Source: CAG-390 sp045531455
GTDB lineage: Bacteria; Bacillota; Clostridia; Oscillospirales; CAG-272
Direction of reading: 5' to 3'
DNA: 23,692 nt
NCBI GenBank assembly: GCA_045531455.1
Contig: JAZSEA010000048.1
Location: 1 to 23,692 of the forward strand
Shown: positions 6,689 through 13,709 of the stretch, piece after piece
Numbering within the stretch: the first letter of the stretch is position 1
Layout of the letters: the number at the start of each line of letters is the position of its first letter
The notes under the pieces: model-generated
Seen by the model: the letters and a program-made list of their open reading frames with translations, nothing else
Told to the model about the DNA's origin: nothing
The model's database searches: none
Program-made: the position numbers and the translations under genes

Positions 6689-6717
6689 ATTATAACACAA
6701 AGGGTATATTTTGTCAA
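6689..6717 (-). promoter_or_regulatory. Promoter of the toxin mRNA
   Basis: On the minus strand perfect TTGACA (6717-6712) and TATAAT (6694-6689) are 17 bp apart. The predicted start is near 6682, about 100 bases before the toxin ATG. Confidence 0.88.
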
Positions 6718-6778
6718 CGATATTTTAAGGAATCTTCTGTTAGCTAATAATCAGCAACTTGAGAGCGCCCACTAAAAT

Positions 6779-6801
6779 CCTGTCCGAAGGCAGGTTTTTT
6801 T
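6779..6801 (+). terminator. Short hairpin with T-run before the aldolase promoter
   Basis: CCTGTC and GGCAGG pair (one G-T) around CGAA and are followed by seven T residues and a further T-rich stretch. It could end read-through or an unrecognised small transcript from upstream, and would insulate the aldolase promoter that starts 43 bases later. Confidence 0.65.
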
Positions 6802-6843
6802 CTATTTTTTTCTCAAATAAGATAACAAACTTCCCCGAAAGTC

Positions 6844-6872
6844 TTGATTTTTTCACAAAAAAAGTGTACAAT
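6844..6872 (+). promoter_or_regulatory. Promoter of the aldolase gene
   Basis: TTGATT (6844-6849) and TACAAT (6867-6872) are 17 bp apart, with a start expected near 6879. This start excludes the in-frame ATG at 6878 and supports 6911. Confidence 0.8.
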
Positions 6873-6910
6873 ATAGGATGGAAATAAATTTACTCACAAG
6901 GAGACAAAAA

Positions 6911-7870
6911 ATGGCACTTGTAACAACCAAGGAAATGTTCAAGAAGGCTTACGCAGGCGGTTACGCTATCGGCGCCTTCAACATTAACAACATGGAGATC
7001 ATCCAGGCTATCACCGAGGCGGCTGCTGAGGAAAAATCCCCCGTAGTTCTCCAGGTATCCGCAGGCGCACGTAAGTATGCTAAGCACGCATACCTTATGG
7101 GCCTCGCTCGCGCAGCAGTTGAGGACAGCGGCGTTGATTTCGCTCTTCACCTTGACCACGGCGCAGACTTCGAGATCTGCAAGGCTTGTATCGACAACGG
7201 CTTCACCTCCGTTATGATCGACGGTTCTCACTTCGATTACGAGGACAACATTGCTCTTACCAAGAAGGTCGTTGACTACGCTCACGAGCGCGGATGCGTC
7301 GTTGAGGGTGAGCTCGGCGTTCTTGCAGGCGTTGAGGATGAAGTTTCAGCTGAGCACTCCTCCTACACCCGTCCCGAGGAGGTTGAGGATTTCGTAACCC
7401 GTACAGGCGTTGACTCCCTCGCTATCTCCATCGGTACCTCCCACGGCGCATATAAGTTCACTCCCGCACAGTGCACCAGAAACGAGAAGGGCATCCTCGT
7501 TCCTCCTCCTCTCCGCTTCGACATTCTCGAAGAGATCGGCAAGAGACTGCCCGAGTTCCCGATCGTTCTCCACGGCGCATCCTCGGTTCCCCAGGAATAC
7601 GTTGCAGAGATCAACGCTCTCGGCGGTCAGCTCCCCGATGCAGTAGGTATTCCCGAGGAGCAGCTTCGCCGCGCAGCTCAGATGGCTGTTTGTAAGATCA
7701 ACATCGACTCCGACATCCGTCTCGCTATGACCGCAGGCATCCGCCGCGTTCTCGCAAGCAACCCCGCAGCATTCGACCCCAGAGATTACCTCAAGGTCGC
7801 TCGCGAGGAAGTCAAGAAGATGGTCCGCCACAAGATCGTCAACGTGCTCGGCTCTTCCAATACTCTTTAA
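6911..7870 (+). CDS. fba: Class II fructose-1,6-bisphosphate aldolase
   Basis: The 319-residue glycolytic enzyme cleaves fructose 1,6-bisphosphate to dihydroxyacetone phosphate and glyceraldehyde 3-phosphate using a zinc ion. The catalytic Asp82 and zinc ligand His83 are in HLDHGAD. Further ligands are the Glu in VVEGELG (132-134), His178 in TSHGAYK and His221 in VLHGASS. The phosphate-binding segment KINIDSDIRLA is near the end. The ATG at 6911 follows AAGGAG at 6898-6903 and its own promoter. The gene is monocistronic, with promoter and terminator both visible. Third codon positions are strongly restricted, consistent with very high expression. A longer reading from 6878 would put the start at the transcription start and is rejected. 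Confidence 0.96.
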   Translation: MALVTTKEMFKKAYAGGYAIGAFNINNMEIIQAITEAAAEEKSPVVLQVSAGARKYAKHAYLMGLARAAVEDSGVDFALHLDHGADFEICKACIDNGFTSVMIDGSHFDYEDNIALTKKVVDYAHERGCVVEGELGVLAGVEDEVSAEHSSYTRPEEVEDFVTRTGVDSLAISIGTSHGAYKFTPAQCTRNEKGILVPPPLRFDILEEIGKRLPEFPIVLHGASSVPQEYVAEINALGGQLPDAVGIPEEQLRRAAQMAVCKINIDSDIRLAMTAGIRRVLASNPAAFDPRDYLKVAREEVKKMVRHKIVNVLGSSNTL

Positions 7871-7878
7871 TTCGTTTG

Positions 7879-7912
7879 CGGAGCAACGTCTTTTTGGCGT
7901 TGCTCCGATTTT
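7879..7912 (+). terminator. Terminator of the aldolase gene
   Basis: A perfect 10-bp stem (CGGAGCAACG, 7879-7888, with 7898-7907) encloses a T-rich 9-base loop and is followed by ATTTTATATTT. The T-run is modest, but position and stem support termination. Confidence 0.8.
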
Positions 7913-7939
7913 ATATTTAACTGCTATCTGAGTTTTTAT

Positions 7940-8053
7940 TATCGGGCTTTGCCCGAGATAATATCTCGCTTGCGCGAGAGTTAATGTCGCCTTGCGGCGA
8001 GTTAATTTTTCCGCAAAGCGGAAAGTTAAGGTAATTTTTCGCCATAGCGAAAA
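7940..8053. repeat. Short-hairpin array, GTTAA spacer (array 3)
   Basis: Units ATCGGGCTTTGCCCGAT-like, CTCGCTTGCGCGAG, TCGCCTTGCGGCGA and TTCCGCAAAGCGGAA are joined by GTTAAT or GTTAAG and end in AAGGTAATTTTTCGC with its matching GCGAAAAAT. It points toward array 4, which has the opposite orientation. Together they fill the gap between aldolase and the next operon. Confidence 0.8.
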
Positions 8054-8090
8054 ATAATGAAAAATGAAATTTGACTATGGCAAATTTCTA

Positions 8091-8181
8091 CCTTCAACTT
8101 CGCCCATCGGGCGAACAATAACTCGCGCTTCGCGCGATATTAACTTGCCGTAGGCAATATTAACTCCGCCGAAGGCGGACA
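8091..8181. repeat. Short-hairpin array, TTAACT spacer (array 4)
   Basis: CTTCGCCCATCGGGCGAA, CGCGCTTCGCGCG, TTGCCGTAGGCAA and TCCGCCGAAGGCGGA are separated by ATAACT or ATTAACT. The array ends about 26 bp before the start codon at 8208, so it would lie in the leader of that operon if transcription begins further upstream. No promoter is recognisable between the aldolase terminator and 8208. Confidence 0.82.
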
Positions 8182-8207
8182 GCAAATTTTTTAAAGGAAA
8201 ACATACA

Positions 8208-8960
8208 ATGATAAAGTACGGTATTCAGACAGGCAAGCAGAACTCAGACCCGACTGCTATGTTCGAGGCGATCAAGAAAGCCGGCTTCAGCTCGGTCCTC
8301 GTCAGCCTCAGCGGAAGCTTTGACAACGATCGTCAGATCGAGATCATCCGCCGCGTCGGTCTCGAGATCGACAACTGCCACTCGCCCTGGAAAGACATCA
8401 ACCATTTCTGGCGCGACAATCTCAAGGGTCAGGGCGCATACGAAATGCTCCGCGACAACCTCATCGAATGCGGTAAATACGGTATTCCGCGCGCGGTATG
8501 GCACGTTTCCTCGGGCAACAACTATCCCCCCATCTCGCAGATCGGTATGGACCGAGTTGCCTCCCTCATCGAGGTCGCTGACAAAGCGAACGTCGATATT
8601 TGTCTTGAAAATCAGAGATTCTTCCATTTCATAGATTATATTTACGCCAAGCTCGACTGCCCGAGACTTAAATTCTGCTATGACAGCGGCCACGAGGCTT
8701 GCTTCTCGCAGACCAAGCTCGCGCTCCCGAAGTACCGCGACCGTCTGGCGGCACTCCATCTGCACGACAATAGCGGAGTTTACAATGCCGACGACCACCT
8801 CCTACCCGGACGCGGTACGGGTGTCGATTGGGACTACGTCCGCAAGAACCTTGAGGGCTACGAGGGAATCATCTCTCTCGAGGTCAAGAGGATCCCCGAA
8901 ATGAGCCTCGACGATTTTTACGCCGCGGCATACGAATCCGCAAAATTTGTTAAGTCATGA
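8208..8960 (+). CDS. Sugar phosphate isomerase/epimerase-like TIM barrel protein
   Basis: The 250-residue protein belongs to the xylose isomerase-like TIM barrel group (AP endonuclease 2 fold), cytosolic enzymes that use a divalent metal to isomerise or epimerise sugars. The four usual metal positions are present: E134 in CLENQ, D159 with H162 in CYDSGH, H186 in LHLHD and E225 in SLEVK. The N-terminal strand ends KYGIQTG. AAGGAAAA precedes the ATG. The stop overlaps the following lipoprotein gene by four bases, so they form an operon, and a second relative follows. Substrate is unknown. Linkage to a secreted beta-helix protein suggests a sugar or cyclitol released from a plant or host glycan. 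Confidence 0.85.
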   Translation: MIKYGIQTGKQNSDPTAMFEAIKKAGFSSVLVSLSGSFDNDRQIEIIRRVGLEIDNCHSPWKDINHFWRDNLKGQGAYEMLRDNLIECGKYGIPRAVWHVSSGNNYPPISQIGMDRVASLIEVADKANVDICLENQRFFHFIDYIYAKLDCPRLKFCYDSGHEACFSQTKLALPKYRDRLAALHLHDNSGVYNADDHLLPGRGTGVDWDYVRKNLEGYEGIISLEVKRIPEMSLDDFYAAAYESAKFVKS

Positions 8961-11002
8961 CCATGAAAAAGATCAATATTTTACTTATTTTAATGCTTAT
9001 TTGCGCGTTGGCTCTCTCTGCCTGCTCGAAGGATGAGCCCGAGGTCACCACCGAGGCACCCTCCTCCTCCGATGCCGCAACCGAGGCACCCGCGCTCAAC
9101 ACCGAGCCCCTCGAGACCGTCACCGTTGAAAATCCCGATTGGGGCTACAAGGCTTACTCGGTCTCGGTCTCCGACGAGACTATAGTCTCCGCCGTCCTCG
9201 ATCTTGACAGCGGAAACGTCACTCTCACCTCCTATAACCCCGGCGAAGCCGAGGTCTACGTTCACGACTGCTTCGACCACAAGGCGATCATCAAGGTTTC
9301 GGTTGCCGAGGGCGGCGCGATCACGCACGAGGCTTCCCCCTGCACCGAGGAATACATCGACGCGCGCGATTTCGGCGTTATCGCGGGTAAGAGCACAACG
9401 GGTCTGCCCGATCTGACGTCGCAGATGCAGAGGGCGATCGACCACGCCTACAAGCAGGGCGGCGGCACCGTCTACCTCTACCCCGGCTTCTACAACATCA
9501 AGCTGATCAGTATGCGCGAGGGCGTTACGCTCAGGATGTACTCGGGCTACACCGACGCGCGCGAGGGTTATACCGCAGATCTTGCCGAAAAGGTCAAGAA
9601 GGGCGAGGTCACAGTCCTCATCCTGACCCGAATCCTCAGCACCGATTTCAACGATTACGGCAGAAACAGCGCGAAGAACTTCACCATCAGCGGCGGAGTT
9701 ATCGATAACTGCCGCTCGACTCAGTCGACCCTCCTTTTCGGTCTTTCCGACAATATCACGATCGAGAACGTGATATTCAAGGATATCAAGAACAACCACG
9801 TTATCCAGATCACGGGAAGCGACAACGTCACGATCCGCAACTGCATCTTTGCGGGCTTTGAGTGGGGCGGAACCTTCACCCGCGAGACGATCCAGATCGA
9901 GCAGTCGCATCCCGGATCGCACAGCGGCAACCACGCGGGCGCACCTCAGCGTTTCGATTACGGCGAGATGTACGGATGCGACAACGTGGTCATCGATTCC
10001 TGCTACTTCGGTCCCTCGGATGAGTTGCCGGGCGCGCATATTGCGATCGGTCATCACGGCACCGCGCACGAGCCTGTCTGCGACGGCTTCAAGATCACAA
10101 ACAACGTCTTCGACAGCCCCACATACGCCGCGATCCGCTTTGCGAGCATCGTTGACGTTGAGATCACGGGCAATACCTTCATCGCGGCTGAGGGAAGCAA
10201 CAAATTCTGCGATGAAACCGATCCTGCATTCATAATTCTCTACCCCAACTCGAGCACAATCACATATGACAACGTCGTTAACGGCAAGAAGATCACCAAG
10301 GCTGTGGCAAGCGAGCAGGCGGGTACTCACAACGTAAATATCTCGAATAACTCCTTTACCGTTGCCAAGGGCTCGGATAAGAGGATCATCACCGTCACGG
10401 GAACCTCCTTCTATCCCGGTGTGATCTACAAGACGAGCATCCTCCGTCAGGATACCTACGACTCGAAGCCCTACGTCTTTGTCGGCTACCTCAAGTCGAC
10501 GAACTACATCGGCAACATCAATTTCTCGGATAACAGCGTAAAATACGAGGGTCAGCCCACCCTTACCGATGCCGCATTCAAGTTCACCGCGGTCTACGGC
10601 TTGAAATTCGAGAACAACAAGATTGAGCTTGACGGCTTTACCTTCAAGAGATCGACCGACGGCATTAACGGCCTTTACACCTCGGGATGCGTAAACGGTG
10701 AGAAGGCTGAGACCTACAGGATCGAGTCGAAGGCGGCAAAGCAGTATATTTCGATCCCGAATCCCGACGGAAGCCGCGCCGAGCTCACCTTCAAGAGCGT
10801 CGAGACCCACTATCTCATTGCCACCGAGGGCGGACGAATCGAGCTTTCGGGCGACAACAATGGCAACGTCATCGTTGACGTCATCCCGAATGAGGGCTAC
10901 ACCTTCGTCGGCTGGACCGATGCTTCGGGCGAATTCAAGCATACGGGCAGCTACAGCGTGACCTCGCCGATCACCTTGAAGGCGATCTTCGAGAAGAAGT
11001 AA
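8957..11002 (+). CDS. Secreted beta-helix lipoprotein, pectate lyase/GH28-like
   Basis: The 681-residue protein has a lipoprotein signal peptide with lipobox LSAC (Cys23) and a Thr/Ala/Ser-rich linker to about residue 55. An Ig-like segment (65-120) follows. At 135-190 is a typical entry to the pectate lyase superfamily helix: DARDFGV, a buried helix with QMQRAID, then GGGTVYLYPGFYNI. Repeated turns with Asn and Asp ladders follow to about 590 (NITIENVIF, NVTIRNCIF, NVVIDSCYF, FKITNNVF). The last 50 residues resemble an InlB-type B repeat (GYTFVGW). It probably binds or cleaves a polysaccharide outside the cell, but catalytic residues cannot be assigned. Translation may start at 8957 or at the ATG at 8963. 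Confidence 0.85.
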   Translation: MTMKKINILLILMLICALALSACSKDEPEVTTEAPSSSDAATEAPALNTEPLETVTVENPDWGYKAYSVSVSDETIVSAVLDLDSGNVTLTSYNPGEAEVYVHDCFDHKAIIKVSVAEGGAITHEASPCTEEYIDARDFGVIAGKSTTGLPDLTSQMQRAIDHAYKQGGGTVYLYPGFYNIKLISMREGVTLRMYSGYTDAREGYTADLAEKVKKGEVTVLILTRILSTDFNDYGRNSAKNFTISGGVIDNCRSTQSTLLFGLSDNITIENVIFKDIKNNHVIQITGSDNVTIRNCIFAGFEWGGTFTRETIQIEQSHPGSHSGNHAGAPQRFDYGEMYGCDNVVIDSCYFGPSDELPGAHIAIGHHGTAHEPVCDGFKITNNVFDSPTYAAIRFASIVDVEITGNTFIAAEGSNKFCDETDPAFIILYPNSSTITYDNVVNGKKITKAVASEQAGTHNVNISNNSFTVAKGSDKRIITVTGTSFYPGVIYKTSILRQDTYDSKPYVFVGYLKSTNYIGNINFSDNSVKYEGQPTLTDAAFKFTAVYGLKFENNKIELDGFTFKRSTDGINGLYTSGCVNGEKAETYRIESKAAKQYISIPNPDGSRAELTFKSVETHYLIATEGGRIELSGDNNGNVIVDVIPNEGYTFVGWTDASGEFKHTGSYSVTSPITLKAIFEKK

Positions 11003-11043
11003 AATCGAATCAATCATTTTCATTTTAAGGAAGGAACAGAACC

Positions 11044-11916
11044 ATGCTTATTTCAACACAGACCGGCCACGCAGTCGGAAGACTCGGCTTTGAACAGGGA
11101 ATCCTCGCGCTCAAGAACGGCGGCTACGATTGCCTCGACCTCTCTCTCTTCGAGATGATCCGCGACGACAGCGCATATATTGCGGGCGATTGGAGAAAGC
11201 TCGTCGAAGAACGCCGCGCATTTGCCGATGCGAACGGCATCAAGTTCAATCAGTCGCACGCGCCCTTCTCATTTGCCTGGGCTGATGAAAATATCCGCGA
11301 AAATATCGCAAAGCCGCGCGTTGAGCAGTCGATCGAGGTCAGCGCGATGATGGGCGTCGACATTGTCGTCGTTCATCCCCTCCATTGGATGCCCTACCTC
11401 GGCCACGAAAAGGAGATCAACGAGCTCAATATCGCATATTACAAGTCGCTCGTTCCGATCGCGCGCAATTTCGGCGTACGCATCGCGCTCGAGAATATGT
11501 GGCAGCGTGAGGTAAAGCGCAAGTGCATCTGCACAGACGTTGCGGGATTTGCAAAGGATCACGCCAACCTCATCGACGCGATCGACAGCGAATACGTCGT
11601 TGCTTGCCTTGACGTCGGACATTGCTCACTTGTCGGCGAGGAGGCGCAGGACACTATCCGTGTGCTCGGCCACGACAGACTCAAGTCGGTCCACCTCCAC
11701 GACAACGACTATCAGGGCGACCGCCACACGCTCCCCGGACTCGGACTGATGAACTGGGACGAGATAATGAAGGCGTTCGACGACATCAAGTACGACGGCG
11801 AGTTTACGTACGAGGCTGACAACTTCCTCAAGGGCTTCGACAACGACTACTTCCCCAAGGCAGTCGAATTTATGGTCCAGACCGCGAGACATCTTGTTTC
11901 CAAGACCTCGCTTTGA
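11044..11916 (+). CDS. Second sugar phosphate isomerase/epimerase-like protein
   Basis: The 290-residue protein has the same xylose isomerase-like TIM barrel as the product of 8208-8960. Metal-site residues are E150 in ALENM, D190 with H193 in CLDVGH, H219 in VHLHD and E257 in TYEAD. HPLHW (111-115) supplies another His-rich strand end. The two proteins share motifs but little else, so they are distant paralogues rather than a tandem duplicate and may act in successive steps. AAGGAAGGAA precedes the ATG, and the gene follows the lipoprotein gene by 41 bases. A strong terminator follows at once, so this is the last gene of the operon. Substrate unknown. Confidence 0.87.
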   Translation: MLISTQTGHAVGRLGFEQGILALKNGGYDCLDLSLFEMIRDDSAYIAGDWRKLVEERRAFADANGIKFNQSHAPFSFAWADENIRENIAKPRVEQSIEVSAMMGVDIVVVHPLHWMPYLGHEKEINELNIAYYKSLVPIARNFGVRIALENMWQREVKRKCICTDVAGFAKDHANLIDAIDSEYVVACLDVGHCSLVGEEAQDTIRVLGHDRLKSVHLHDNDYQGDRHTLPGLGLMNWDEIMKAFDDIKYDGEFTYEADNFLKGFDNDYFPKAVEFMVQTARHLVSKTSL

Positions 11917-11921
11917 TCAAT

Positions 11922-11958
11922 AAAAAAGGATGACCCGATTATCGGGTCATCCTTTTTT
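11922..11958 (+). terminator. Terminator of the isomerase/beta-helix operon
   Basis: A perfect 17-bp stem (11922-11938 with 11942-11958) containing GGATGACCCGA and a 3-base loop ends in six T residues. The stem begins six bases after the stop codon. Flanking A and T runs would let it work in either direction. Confidence 0.93.
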
Positions 11959-11960
11959 AG

Positions 11961-11988
11961 TGCAGAGTGCAGAATGCAGAGTGCAGAG
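11961..11988. repeat. Heptanucleotide tandem repeat, TGCAGAG type
   Basis: Four units (TGCAGAG, TGCAGAA, TGCAGAG, TGCAGAG) start two bases after the terminator T-run and lead directly into TTAAGGTAAATTTCC, the recurrent hairpin module at 11991-12024. Confidence 0.85.
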
Positions 11989-11990
11989 TT

Positions 11991-12024
11991 AAGGTAAATT
12001 TCCGTCGCTGCGCTCGGAAATTTT
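11991..12024. repeat. AAGGTAAATTTCC...GGAAATT hairpin module
   Basis: AAATTTCCG and CGGAAATTTT flank a short variable loop. Equivalent hairpins occur at about 3354-3390, 4160-4191, 5757-5787, 15172-15200, 334-370 and 17404-17437. Each sits at the end of either a heptamer tract or a short-hairpin array, so it looks like a fixed boundary to which different tandem arrays are attached. Confidence 0.75.
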
Positions 12025-12134
12025 CGATTAATGGAATTATCGCTTCAATTCTGTAGAGGACGGCACCGCGACGTCCCTGACAGCGCGAAAGTTTAGATTT
12101 GTTCAAGTTTAGAAGCAATAATTATACTATATCC

Positions 12135-12275
12135 GTAGGGACCGACGTCCTCGGCGGTCCGGACAGCACCAAGTTTTCTAATTGGTCAAACTCAGAAGCA
12201 ATAATAAAATTTTCTTTATATAATACACGGTGTTCTTTTAGTTGGGCTCGGACCGCCGAGGACGTCGGTCCCTAC
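12135..12275. repeat. 141-bp MITE-like element with 27-bp inverted ends (copy 2)
   Basis: The arms 12135-12161 and 12249-12275 (GTAGGGACC...GGTCCCTAC) are perfectly complementary over 27 bp around an AT-rich core of 87 bp, the same core length as copy 1 at 88-228. A further degenerate half-arm occurs nearby at about 12053-12085, as it does beside copy 1 (about 283-312). No reading frame or transposase is present. Mobility would require an enzyme from elsewhere. Confidence 0.7.
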
Positions 12276-12372
12276 AGTCTCGTATAATAATTTTTGCAAA
12301 ATCATTGTTTTTCGCTCGAAATATCGTTACGATTTTCAGAACGCTGAATAATGAAGTTCGCGCACTCAAAAA

Positions 12373-12412
12373 TCAGCCGCAGGCTGTATATCACCAACGC
12401 GAAGCGTTGCAT
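12373..12412. repeat. Short-hairpin array, TATATCACC spacer (two units)
   Basis: CAGCCGCAGGCTG and CAACGCGAAGCGTTG are joined by TATATCAC. Related to the five-unit array at 16899-17001, which has the spacer TATATCATC. It lies between an anchor module (12335-12371) and the second anchor that opens the long structured repeat L1. Confidence 0.75.
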
Positions 12413-12423
12413 CAAAAAACGGT

Positions 12424-12802
12424 GTTCAGAAAGCTGAACAAAGTAGTTCGCGCACTCTAAACTCCTCCCTCCGGTTTACGGAGGGAGGGCGGGAGGGAGG
12501 TTCCTATTTGCAGATACAAAATTATACGGATATCGGCAAAGACTCTGTATGGGCGCAAAATTACCTGTATGCACCCGCAGGTAGCACGAACACTCTATAG
12601 CCATTCCGCGCCCGAATGGCGCGGAGGGTGACAGAGTCAATACTTCCCTACATTCGGGAAGTATTGATTCTGCCCAAAATTCAGAAGCAGAGCTTCAGAA
12701 TTTTGAAGCACAGAAGCGAAAGCTGAAGCTTTCGCATTAGTCCGAGGCTCTGCCTCGTGCTCCGCAAGTTTTTGAAAAAACTTGACTAAAACTTTCCCGC
12801 TA
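12424..12802 (+). repeat. Long structured repeat, copy L1
   Basis: From GTTCAGAAAGCTGAAC and AGTTCGCGCACTC the repeat passes through a CTCCCTCC/GGAGGGAG hairpin, conserved linkers (GATACAAAATTATACGG, ATATCGGCAAA, CACGAACACTCTATAGCC) and at least seven hairpins. It aligns over its whole length with L2 (17010-17392). Differences concentrate in stems and are mostly paired changes, for example CAATACTT/AAGTATTG here against CGATGCTT/AAGCATCG there. No coding frame or clear promoter is seen. It is either a structured RNA or a DNA element selected for folding. Confidence 0.85.
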
Positions 12803-12831
12803 TTGGTAAGCAAAATCATCCGCATCTTTCT

Positions 12832-12859
12832 GTCCACTGTCCACTAACCACTGTCCACT
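12832..12859. repeat. Heptanucleotide tandem repeat, GTCCACT type
   Basis: Four 7-bp units (GTCCACT, GTCCACT, AACCACT, GTCCACT) end nine bases before the -35 element of the HAD phosphatase promoter. The unit is the reverse complement of the AGTGGAC unit found at 23531-23572. Confidence 0.85.
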
Positions 12860-12868
12860 AATTTCTCC

Positions 12869-12897
12869 TTGACATTTCTTCGATTTTATGATATATT
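12869..12897 (+). promoter_or_regulatory. Promoter of the HAD phosphatase/hydrolase operon
   Basis: Perfect TTGACA (12869-12874) and TATATT (12892-12897) have a 17-bp spacer. Transcription should start near 12904, about 30 bases before the first gene. Confidence 0.85.
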
Positions 12898-12934
12898 ATA
12901 TAAGGAATAATTTGCACAAAAGGAAGGCAAAATC

Positions 12935-13681
12935 ATGATCCTTACATCCGAAAAACAGATCGATATCAATAAGCTGAAAGTGATCGCCTTTGACCTCGAC
13001 GGCACTCTCACTCAGCACCGCACTCCTCTTGACGACCGCAACCGCGCTGTCCTCGACGCTCTCTCGAAAAAATACCGCATTATTATGGTCGGCGCGGGCA
13101 TGTGCACCCGAATCTTCAACCAGATGCAGGGCTACCCCGTCGATATCCTCGGCAACTACGGCTTGCAGTACTCGAAGTACAATAAGGAAACAAAGTCCCT
13201 CGATCTCATCCGCGATACCGTTCTTCCCTGCGACCGCGAACGCACCGCAAAGAACGTCGAAATGCTCCGCGAGGAATACGGATTTACCGAATTTGCGGGC
13301 GAGGGAGTTGAATTCCATCCCTCGGGTGCCATCACCTTCCCCATCCTCGGTAAGTCGGCGAAGATCGAGGATAAGCTCGCCTTCGACCCCGATCGCTCGC
13401 GCCGCCGTCCCATGTATCCCCGAGTCAAGGAGCTCTTCCCCGAGTACACCGTCTTCATCGGCGGCTCGTCCTCCTTCGACCTCGTTCCCGCACCCCACGA
13501 CAAATATTACGCGCTCTCGAATCTCTGCGCCGAGGAGGGTTACTCGCACGACGAGGTCCTCTACGTAGGTGACGATTACCGCGAGGGAGGAAACGACGAA
13601 TCGGTTGCAATCTCGGATATTGCATTCGTTACCGTCGACGACTATACCAAGCTTCCGGAGATTCTGTCCTTCCTTTTCTGA
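12935..13681 (+). CDS. HAD-IIB phosphatase, phosphomannomutase-like
   Basis: The 248-residue cytosolic protein is a HAD superfamily phosphotransferase. The nucleophile motif is FDLDGTLT (D20, D22). Later segments GGSSSFDLVPAPHDKYYAL (176-194) and VGDDYREGGND (211-221) resemble the GG-x-x-SFD-x-x-P...DK and GD-x-x-x-x-GGND signatures of eukaryote-type phosphomannomutase, which belongs to HAD class IIB. It may interconvert hexose phosphates or act as a sugar-phosphate phosphatase. Length fits the phosphomannomutase type (about 245). The basic RSRRRP stretch (155-160) may bind phosphate. AAGGAAGG precedes the ATG. The gene is first in an operon with the membrane hydrolase 28 bases downstream. 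Confidence 0.83.
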   Translation: MILTSEKQIDINKLKVIAFDLDGTLTQHRTPLDDRNRAVLDALSKKYRIIMVGAGMCTRIFNQMQGYPVDILGNYGLQYSKYNKETKSLDLIRDTVLPCDRERTAKNVEMLREEYGFTEFAGEGVEFHPSGAITFPILGKSAKIEDKLAFDPDRSRRRPMYPRVKELFPEYTVFIGGSSSFDLVPAPHDKYYALSNLCAEEGYSHDEVLYVGDDYREGGNDESVAISDIAFVTVDDYTKLPEILSFLF

Positions 13682-13709
13682 CCTTTTTCGGTCATAGTGA
13701 GGTGATGAT

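Noticed and set aside
6878..6910. N-terminal extension of the aldolase from an ATG at 6878.
   Set aside because: This ATG lies at the predicted transcription start, and AAGGAG is correctly placed only for the ATG at 6911.
8990..11023. 677-residue minus-strand open frame opposite the beta-helix lipoprotein.
   Set aside because: It mirrors the plus gene along its whole length, a result of GC-rich third positions. The plus frame has a signal peptide, a ribosome-site context and recognisable folds.
12424..12802. Long structured repeat considered as a group II intron fragment or an IscB-type guide RNA.
   Set aside because: No domain V-like sequence, reverse transcriptase or nuclease frame is present in or near any copy.
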